Made by a program: the position numbers and the translations under genes | In this document: piece by piece, positions 54,832 through 61,959 of the stretch | How the letters are laid out: each line of letters begins with the position of its first letter | How positions within the stretch are numbered: the first letter of the stretch is position 1 | NCBI RefSeq assembly: GCF_002410825.1 | Contig: NZ_DHOS01000002.1 | Location: forward strand, 124,001 to 188,000 | Direction of reading: 5' to 3' | From: Proteiniphilum sp. UBA5384 | GTDB taxonomy: Bacteria; Bacteroidota; Bacteroidia; Bacteroidales; Dysgonomonadaceae | DNA length: 64,000 nucleotides | Notes under the pieces: generated by a model | Databases searched by the model: none | What the model was told of the DNA's origin: nothing | What the model saw: only the letters and a program-made list of their open reading frames with translations

Positions 54832-56361
54832 ATGAAAAAATATATATTTTTAATGCCGTTTATAATCCTTATGGGGTTTATCTTGATGACCTCATGCGGC
54901 GATGATTTTTTGACGGCCGGTTCCACCGAAAAGAAATTGGCCGGTGATGAGGCTACCGAAGAGGTAATCCTTGCCAACCTGGCGTCGGCTTACCAGATCT
55001 TACTGTTCGACAGTTATGCCAACCAGAATTATAACAGCGTGTTGCTGATGTCCGACCTGCGTTCGGATGATATCTATAAAGGCGGGGAAAATCCCGGTGA
55101 TCAGCGCCCATTGTATCTTCTGGCTACGTTCAATTCTAACAGCAGGGAAACATTGGGTGGGCTTTGGAGTATTTATTTCACCGGGTTGGCCCGTACCAAC
55201 AATGTGTTGTTGGCCTGTGAAAACGTGACAGGTGTGGCTGAGAGCCAACTGAACCAATACAGGGCGGAGGCACATTTCCTGCGTGCCTATTATGTGCACC
55301 TGCTTTGGAAATTCTGGGGCAATATTCCCTATTTTGAAGAACCATTGAACAAATCTCCGTTTATGGCAGCACAGCTCGATGCCGACGAGATTTATCAGAA
55401 GATCATGGCGGATATCGATTTTGCTGCTACCGAAGGATATCTCCCGATGAAAAGCACGGTGATCGGCAGGGTAAACAGGGCAGCCGTACTGATGCTGAAA
55501 GCACGGGTGGTACTTTACCAGAAAGATACCGCCAGGTATCCGGAAATAACCAAGGATATGGCGGCGATCATAAAAAGTGGGCAGTACGACCTGTTTGAGG
55601 ATTTCGACGCGATGTGGCTCGATGAAAATGAATTTTGTAAAGAATCCATTTTCGAAAGCAACCAGTTGCCCGAAGGCAAGAGATGGGACAGCGGATGGCA
55701 AGGGTATGGGACCAACCTCCCGGCCTTTATCTCGCCGAACGGATTAAAAGACCCCGACAAAATATTCAAGGAGGGATGGAGTTTTGGTCCGGTACGCCCG
55801 GAAGCCTATGCCATGTACGAACCGGGAGATACCCGGCGCGACGGTTCCATCAACGATTGGAGTGGTGTTGTGTATACTTCCCGCTTTCAGGATACCGGCC
55901 TGTTCATGCGCAAATATGCAGCGCGCGAAGGGTACAATCCTCCTCCGGGAGACCAGGACCTGAACTACGCCAACAACCTGCGTCTTTTCCGGTATGCCGA
56001 AACATTACTGAACTATGCCGAACTGGTTACCCTAAGCGGGCAGTCGCCGGTGGACGGCATAACAGCACAGGATTGCCTGGACAAAATCCGTTATCGGGCT
56101 TTCGGAAAAGCAGCTTCAATCCCCGCCACTGCCCAAAACATAAAGTTGGAGCGCAGGCGCGAATTTCTGGGTGAAGGCATGCGTTTCTGGGATCTGGTGC
56201 GCTGGGGTGATGCCACACAGGTGCTCACCGAAGTGAATGAGGAATATAACGCTACGCGTACTTTTTCCGAATGGATGAAGCATATTCCTATTCCCCAGTC
56301 GGAAATCGATAAAACCAAAAATACCGATTTTGAATTGAAACAAGTGGGTCAATGGAATTAA
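54832..56361 (+). CDS. SusD/RagB-family outer-membrane glycan-binding lipoprotein
   Basis: A 509-residue protein with lipobox LMTSC (Cys22) and then GDDFL. LNQYRAEAHFLRAYYVHLLWKFWGNIPY and, near the end, LRLFRYAETLLNYAELV and ERRREFLGEGMRFWDLVRWGD are SusD hallmarks. It captures oligosaccharides and feeds the SusC barrel encoded upstream. Confidence 0.95.
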   Translation: MKKYIFLMPFIILMGFILMTSCGDDFLTAGSTEKKLAGDEATEEVILANLASAYQILLFDSYANQNYNSVLLMSDLRSDDIYKGGENPGDQRPLYLLATFNSNSRETLGGLWSIYFTGLARTNNVLLACENVTGVAESQLNQYRAEAHFLRAYYVHLLWKFWGNIPYFEEPLNKSPFMAAQLDADEIYQKIMADIDFAATEGYLPMKSTVIGRVNRAAVLMLKARVVLYQKDTARYPEITKDMAAIIKSGQYDLFEDFDAMWLDENEFCKESIFESNQLPEGKRWDSGWQGYGTNLPAFISPNGLKDPDKIFKEGWSFGPVRPEAYAMYEPGDTRRDGSINDWSGVVYTSRFQDTGLFMRKYAAREGYNPPPGDQDLNYANNLRLFRYAETLLNYAELVTLSGQSPVDGITAQDCLDKIRYRAFGKAASIPATAQNIKLERRREFLGEGMRFWDLVRWGDATQVLTEVNEEYNATRTFSEWMKHIPIPQSEIDKTKNTDFELKQVGQWN

Positions 56362-56389
56362 AAAAATTGAAAATAAATATTTTAATCGT

Positions 56390-57769
56390 ATGAAAAAAAT
56401 ATATGTAATACTTCCCCTGTTGCTCCTGTTTGTGCTGGGAGCATGCTCACCTGAAGAGTACGACCGGTTGGATCCTGACGCGATTCCTCTTGTTTCGGGA
56501 TTGGAAGATGCCATCGTGATCACGGTGGACGAGGAAACCAATACAGTTACATTCAAATTGGATAAGCCCGGGTACAGTCCGGTCTGGATTTTTGAAGATG
56601 ATAAGTATGCTGCCGAAAATGACTTTCAAAGGATATTCCCCAAAGCGGGTGATTATACTGTCGAAATGAAAGTATCCAACCGTAACGGGATAAGCGACGG
56701 ATCGGTTACCAAGACATTCCATATCGAGAAATCGTTGATAACCGGTTTCGGTGGATTTGTGTACGATTCGGAATACAACCTTTGGAAAAGCGCCACGGTA
56801 GATGATCCTACATTCTATTATGCGCCGGGTTGGGAACCAATTGATGATCCCGCCTACTCGTTGAGCGGTACCGCCTATACTGTCACTTTGCCGACTGCCA
56901 CAAGCGATACCTGGCAAGCACAAATGATGATGAAGACAAACATAAGCGCCAATGCCGCCACGAACTATGACTTCTCGGTGATCCTGACCTCCACGAAGGA
57001 TCATCCGGGTGTGACGGTTAAACTGACGGATGCCGCCAGTGACGATTCTTTCTTCTTTCAAGAGAAAATCGAACTGGAAGCAAACCAGCCCAAGTGTTTT
57101 TGGATGAGTGATATGCCGGGTATCGACATGGCGGCTATAAAACTGGTATTCGACTTTGGAAACAATGTGGCTGATACCGAGGTGAGAATAGAAGATATCG
57201 TATTGAAAGATCATGCCAACGACGACGGCACCGTAGTGCCCGATCGGGATGCTTTCGATGAAGGACGTACCCTGGATGCCGGTGAATACACTACAGGTAT
57301 CGTGGGAAAATGGACATGGGAACCCACTACCCAGGGACACTTTGGTTGTGGTGAAACTTCGGACAATCCTACAGGCTGGTGGAGTGCCGCACCCAATGAG
57401 AAAAAAGACTGGGGCTTGTATGATGACATGATGACTTTTGGAGCAGATGGCTCGTATCTGTTTGATCCGGGTGAAGGTGGTGAAATATATGTGAATATGA
57501 ATTGTTCGTTCCACCACGAGCTTTATCTGGATGATGAAGAGGACTATTTAGTCCCGGTAGAACCGCAGACGGCAACTTATGAACTTGTGGAAGAAGCAGG
57601 AGTTCATTACTTGAAACTCCCACCCAAAACCCTATTCTCTTATATGCCTTCGGATGATGTCTACGATAATCCGAAGTATAAGATCACAAAGATGACGACT
57701 ACCATGATGGAACTCTCATCGACGGGTGAAGGGATTTCGTGGAAATACCGTCTGAAAAAAGTAGACTAA
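56390..57769 (+). CDS. PUL surface glycan-binding lipoprotein with PKD-like domain
   Basis: A 459-residue protein with lipobox LGAC (Cys19). Residues about 35-115 form a PKD-like Ig domain (FPKAGDYTVEMKVSNRNGISDGSVTKTF). A beta-sandwich that looks carbohydrate-binding follows (about 120-270). The C-terminal region (GIVGKWTWEPTTQGHFGCGETSDNPTGWWSAAPNEK) is rich in Trp and Gly. Proteins of this layout act as the SGBP in beta-1,3-glucan loci of human-gut Bacteroides. It lies between SusD and the GH16 gene. Confidence 0.8.
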   Translation: MKKIYVILPLLLLFVLGACSPEEYDRLDPDAIPLVSGLEDAIVITVDEETNTVTFKLDKPGYSPVWIFEDDKYAAENDFQRIFPKAGDYTVEMKVSNRNGISDGSVTKTFHIEKSLITGFGGFVYDSEYNLWKSATVDDPTFYYAPGWEPIDDPAYSLSGTAYTVTLPTATSDTWQAQMMMKTNISANAATNYDFSVILTSTKDHPGVTVKLTDAASDDSFFFQEKIELEANQPKCFWMSDMPGIDMAAIKLVFDFGNNVADTEVRIEDIVLKDHANDDGTVVPDRDAFDEGRTLDAGEYTTGIVGKWTWEPTTQGHFGCGETSDNPTGWWSAAPNEKKDWGLYDDMMTFGADGSYLFDPGEGGEIYVNMNCSFHHELYLDDEEDYLVPVEPQTATYELVEEAGVHYLKLPPKTLFSYMPSDDVYDNPKYKITKMTTTMMELSSTGEGISWKYRLKKVD

Positions 57770-57779
57770 TGGATAAACC

Positions 57780-57821
57780 AATACCCGGGTAGTTATTGAT
57801 AAAACCCGCTATCCGGGTATT
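57780..57821 (+). terminator. Hairpin between the SGBP and GH16 genes, terminator or attenuator
   Basis: A 13-bp inverted repeat (57780-57792 with 57809-57821, one G-U pair) with a 16-nt loop, followed by TTTATT. It sits inside the PUL operon ahead of GH16, so it may lower expression of the enzymes relative to the SusC-SusD-SGBP uptake genes. Confidence 0.55.
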
Positions 57822-57835
57822 TTATTAAAAAAACA

Positions 57836-58960
57836 ATGAATAGAATGACTGGTATACTATTGATTCCGCTATTGGTTTTGCTCGGTTGTGGAGACAGCGG
57901 CAACGAGCCGGAGCCAACACCATCCAATGTAACCATTACGGTTTCACCCGAGATGTTAGATTTGTCCGCTTCGGCAGGTACTGAAAATATTACTGTAAAT
58001 GCAAACGCCGAATGGGGTATTTCATCGGGTCAGGGTTGGTGCAAAGTTTCTCCCTCAGGGGGAGTTGCCGGAAATACCGTGGTGAAGGTTTCGGTCGAAA
58101 AGAATTCATCGGGACAGCCGCGAATTGCCACGCTGACTTTTACATCGGGCAAATTTTCACAACCATACATAGTTACCCAAGAAGGGCTTGTGCAGCCGGT
58201 TGATATACCTACACCTCCCGGTTATAGCTTGGTCTGGCAGGAAGAATTTAACGAATCCCGGTTGTCGGACGGAAGAGCACCGTTGTTGAATACCGAGGAA
58301 TGGTGGTATGAAAACTTGGCGCAGGGTGCAGTGAACAATGAATTGCAGACTTACGTCGGTGGATTTTCGGGTACCGATACGGTGGCCTCTGTCTACGATG
58401 GTACGCTTAAGATTGTGGCACGGAAGCAGGGGGACAAGGTTATTTCAGCACGCGTCAATACCAATGAAAGTTGGACCTATGGCTATTTCGAAGCCCGCCT
58501 GAAAGTACCGGGTGGTAAAGGTACCTGGCCTGCCTTTTGGATGATGCCCAAAAATTTCAATAATTGGCCCGATGATGGCGAGATCGATATCATGGAATAT
58601 GTAGGGTTTGACCCTAACGTAGTGCACTCTTCCATCCATTGCAAGGCATATTATCACTCTATCGGCACACAAAAGACCGGTACAAAAAAAATAACCAATG
58701 CCGAAACCGAATTCCATGTCTATGCGGTGGAATGGACATCTGACTATATAAAGGGATTTGTGGACGGTGAGGAATATTTTCGTTTCGATAATGATAAAAA
58801 AGGAAATAAAGATACCTGGCCTTTCAATGCGCCGTTCTACCTGAAACTCAACCTCGCCTGGGGAGGCGACTGGGGTGGAAATGGAACACAGGATGTGGAT
58901 GAAACCAAATTGCCGGCAACGTATGAGATTGATTACGTGAGGGTGTTTCAGAAGAATTAA
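57836..58960 (+). CDS. GH16 endo-beta-1,3-glucanase (laminarinase) lipoprotein with BACON domain
   Basis: A 374-residue protein with lipobox LLGC (Cys18). Residues about 35-118 are a BACON domain (SASAGTENITVNANAEWGISSGQGWCKVSPSGG). From about 130 there is a GH16 catalytic domain (YSLVWQEEFNES). The active-site motif GEIDIMEYVG (248-257) supplies nucleophile Glu249, Asp251 and acid/base Glu254; GTWPAFWMMP and LKLNLAWGGDWGG are also typical. It should cut beta-1,3- or mixed-linkage glucans at the cell surface for SusCD uptake. Confidence 0.94.
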   Translation: MNRMTGILLIPLLVLLGCGDSGNEPEPTPSNVTITVSPEMLDLSASAGTENITVNANAEWGISSGQGWCKVSPSGGVAGNTVVKVSVEKNSSGQPRIATLTFTSGKFSQPYIVTQEGLVQPVDIPTPPGYSLVWQEEFNESRLSDGRAPLLNTEEWWYENLAQGAVNNELQTYVGGFSGTDTVASVYDGTLKIVARKQGDKVISARVNTNESWTYGYFEARLKVPGGKGTWPAFWMMPKNFNNWPDDGEIDIMEYVGFDPNVVHSSIHCKAYYHSIGTQKTGTKKITNAETEFHVYAVEWTSDYIKGFVDGEEYFRFDNDKKGNKDTWPFNAPFYLKLNLAWGGDWGGNGTQDVDETKLPATYEIDYVRVFQKN

Positions 58961-59055
58961 ATGAATGTGCCAATGGTTCAATATGCCAATTAAATTAATT
59001 ATTAAATCATTGTGCCATTCAATCTCAGTAGTCTCACATTAATCATAATAATCGA

Positions 59056-61401
59056 ATGAAAAGAATCAGTTTTGTACTCGTGTCAGTACTCCTGTTGGTT
59101 GCCTGTAACGGGGGAAATAAGAAAGGATCCGGCTTGGGGCTGGATGCCGGTATCGAGAAAAAGATCGACAGTATCATGGCGAAAATGACGCTGGAGGAGA
59201 AGGTGGGGCAGATGGCGCAATTCACTCTCGATGTGATCGGGAAAGGAGGGAATCTTTATTTCAGCGATGAGCCTTTTGAAATCGATCCTGCTATGCTCGA
59301 TACGGTAATTGGCAAATATAAGGTGGGATCGATCCTGAATACTGCCAATAATAGAGCCCGTACTACCGAAGTATGGGAAAACATAATTCGTGCCATACAG
59401 GGAAGGGCATTGGCGGAGACCGGTATTCCGGTGTTGTATGGTATAGATGCGATTCATGGGACTACCTATACCGCAGGTTCCACTCTCTTTCCCCAGGGTG
59501 TTGGGATGGCCGCTTCATTTAATACTGACTTGATGAAGGAGGGCTCACGTATTACAGCGTATGAAGCCCGGGCCAGCAATATCCCCTGGACTTTTGCACC
59601 TACGATGGACCTGGGAAGGGATGCCCGCTGGTCGCGCCAGTGGGAGAGTTACGGAGAGGATGCCTATCTCAATGCCCGGATGGGTCTAGCCTCTACACTG
59701 GGATTTCAGGGTGAGGATCGTAATAATGTAGGAAGTCATCATATTGCCGCCTGTACTAAGCATTATATGGGTTATGGTGTTCCTGTATCCGGCAAGGACC
59801 GTACTCCGGCGCTTATCTCCGAAAGTGAGTTACGCGAGAAATATTTTGAACCTTTCCGTACTTCTATCGTAGAAGGGGGAGCACTGTCGCTGATGGTCAA
59901 CTCGGGTATTATCAACGGTGTATCTACCCATGCTGATTATAGGTTGTTGACCGAATGGGTGAAAGAGGATCTCGCTTTTGACGGTGTGATTGTGACCGAC
60001 TGGGCCGATGTGCAGAATCTGCTCTCCCGCGACCGGATCGCCGTCGACTATAAAGGGGCGGTGAAAGCGGCGATCAATGCCGGCATCGACTTGGTAATGG
60101 AACCCTATAACCTTACATTTTGTCCTGTTTTAGTGGAATTGGTGAATGAAGGTGAAGTCCCGATGGCGCGGATCGATGATGCAGTACGGAGGGTATTGCG
60201 GTTAAAATTCCGTTTGGGGCTTTTTGAACGTCCCTACTGGTCGCGTTCCGAATATCCTGACTTTGGTAGCAATGAGAGTGAAGCTATGGCGAAAGCAGCT
60301 GCGGATGAGGCGATCACCTTGTTGAAAAATGAGAATAATATCCTTCCGCTGCCGGTCAACGCCCGTATCCTGGTGACAGGGCCGAATGCGCACTCAATGC
60401 GTACCCTCAACGGTGGATGGAGTTACTCGTGGCAGGGGGAAAAGACCGAAGAGTTCGCACAGGACTACAACACCATCTACGAAGCGTTGCAGAATAAATT
60501 CGGTGCAACGAATGTGAGATATGAACCGGGTATTACTTATAAGATGGATGGGCAGTACTATGAGGAAAATACCCCTGAGATCGGGAAAGCTGTAACTGCC
60601 GCTGCCGGTGTCGATTATATTGTGTTGTGCGTGGGCGAGAACTCCTATTGCGAAACGCCGGGTAACCTAGATGAACTCTCCCTGTCGGAAAACCAGACCG
60701 CCCTTGCGTTGGCATTGCAGAAAATAGGGAAACCGGTGATACTGGTCCTGAATGAAGGACGACCGCGCCTGATCCGCAAAATAGAACCGGGATCTAAAGC
60801 TGTGCTCCAACTCTACCTGCCGGGCAATTTCGGGGGAGATGCGCTGGCCGATATCCTCGCCGGAGATGTCAACCCGAGTGGGAAATTGCCGTATACCTAC
60901 CCGAAATTCGAGCAGGGGTTAATCACCTACGACCATAAACCGGGACAGAATATCGATGGTAAAATGGAAGGTGCTTATGATTATGGGGCACAGACATCGG
61001 TACAGTATCCCTTCGGATTTGGATTGAGTTACACCACCTTTGAGTACGGCAATTTGACGGTTGATAAGCCCGATTTTGTGTCGGGCGATCTGCTAACCGT
61101 TACCGTGGATGTGAAAAATGGTGGAGCCGTAGCCGGTAAGGAATCAGTATTACTTTTCAGCAGTGATATGGTGGCTTCACTTTCACCTGATGTACGCCGT
61201 CTGTGCGCATTTGAAAAGATATCGCTCGAGCCGGGTGAAACTAAGACAGTGACATTACAGCTGGCAGCCGACGATCTTGCCTTTGTCAATGAGAATGGCA
61301 TATGGACACTTGAGGCGGGCGAGTTTAAACTGCAGGCGGGCGATCAGATTGCGATGGTTAATTGTATGAAGACCCGTATTTGGGATACTCCCAATAAATG
61401 A
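59056..61401 (+). CDS. GH3 beta-glucosidase
   Basis: A 781-residue protein with lipobox LLVAC (Cys17). The GH3 N-terminal barrel shows KHYMGYG (235-241) and VIVTDWADVQ (311-320, nucleophile Asp315). The second alpha/beta domain and a C-terminal FN3-like domain (LTVTVDVKNGGAVAGKESVLLF) follow. It hydrolyses the oligosaccharides released by the GH16 enzyme to glucose. It is the last recognised gene of the PUL; a 95-bp gap separates it from GH16. Confidence 0.94.
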   Translation: MKRISFVLVSVLLLVACNGGNKKGSGLGLDAGIEKKIDSIMAKMTLEEKVGQMAQFTLDVIGKGGNLYFSDEPFEIDPAMLDTVIGKYKVGSILNTANNRARTTEVWENIIRAIQGRALAETGIPVLYGIDAIHGTTYTAGSTLFPQGVGMAASFNTDLMKEGSRITAYEARASNIPWTFAPTMDLGRDARWSRQWESYGEDAYLNARMGLASTLGFQGEDRNNVGSHHIAACTKHYMGYGVPVSGKDRTPALISESELREKYFEPFRTSIVEGGALSLMVNSGIINGVSTHADYRLLTEWVKEDLAFDGVIVTDWADVQNLLSRDRIAVDYKGAVKAAINAGIDLVMEPYNLTFCPVLVELVNEGEVPMARIDDAVRRVLRLKFRLGLFERPYWSRSEYPDFGSNESEAMAKAAADEAITLLKNENNILPLPVNARILVTGPNAHSMRTLNGGWSYSWQGEKTEEFAQDYNTIYEALQNKFGATNVRYEPGITYKMDGQYYEENTPEIGKAVTAAAGVDYIVLCVGENSYCETPGNLDELSLSENQTALALALQKIGKPVILVLNEGRPRLIRKIEPGSKAVLQLYLPGNFGGDALADILAGDVNPSGKLPYTYPKFEQGLITYDHKPGQNIDGKMEGAYDYGAQTSVQYPFGFGLSYTTFEYGNLTVDKPDFVSGDLLTVTVDVKNGGAVAGKESVLLFSSDMVASLSPDVRRLCAFEKISLEPGETKTVTLQLAADDLAFVNENGIWTLEAGEFKLQAGDQIAMVNCMKTRIWDTPNK

Positions 61402-61489
61402 AATAATTGATGTTCTAAACCAGAAATCATAGACATACAATAAAAATTTTCCTGCGGCGGTTGAATAAAGATCCGGATACCTGTCCATA

Positions 61490-61750
61490 TAAAATGGCAG
61501 AGAGTGCGTTTTTGCACAGCGCTATATCGCTTCGCCTGAAACCTGTGAAGATATTGTGCAGGATACTTTTTTCAATGTGTGGAAAAATCGAAAAAAATCA
61601 AGGTCACCCCTTCTTTTAGGAATTTGCTGATTATCAGTGTAAAAAGCACTTGTATATATTATCTCCGGAAGCAATGCTCAATACTGTGTTGAAGCAGATA
61701 TCCGAAAATGTCAGGAAAGCGTTCGAATTAAGCCGGTTTGAAAATAAAAT
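61490..61750 (+). pseudogene. Decayed ECF sigma factor gene
   Basis: Three pieces of an ECF sigma factor lie in order in three different frames. VFAQRYIASPETCEDIVQ leading into DTFFNVWKN is region 2. After a frame shift within the A7 run at 61591-61597 comes SFRNLLIISVKSTCIYYLRK, also region 2. A second shift leads to ISENVRKAFELSRFENK, the start of region 4. The DNA-binding helix-turn-helix is missing. At least two shifts and a truncation mean that one sequencing error cannot explain it. Confidence 0.75.
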
Positions 61751-61766
61751 TTTAAATACATTTTGT

Positions 61767-61774
61767 TATATTTG
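61767..61774 (+). promoter_or_regulatory. Possible -7 box of the S9 peptidase gene
   Basis: TATATTTG fits TAnnTTTG exactly; the nearest TTTG upstream (61737-61740) is 26 bp away, a little too far. The leader to the ATG at 61960 would be about 180 nt. Confidence 0.35.
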
Positions 61775-61959
61775 TTTCGGATTATTGATCCACAGAATAA
61801 AAATTGATTCTAAACAGTTTTGGGTCTCTGAAGAAACAAAATTAAGTCCAACTGTTTCATCCCATTTTTTGAACGGAGGAAACGTTCCGGGATACTCAAT
61901 TTTAAAAACCCTGATTTCTGGCTTTTTGCTCTGATTTTTATATCTAAATATATAATCGC

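Noticed and set aside
56447..57517. 356-codon frame on the minus strand inside the SGBP gene
   Set aside because: Fully antisense to a well-supported lipoprotein gene; composition (many Ile, His, Arg, Phe) is typical of a shadow frame.
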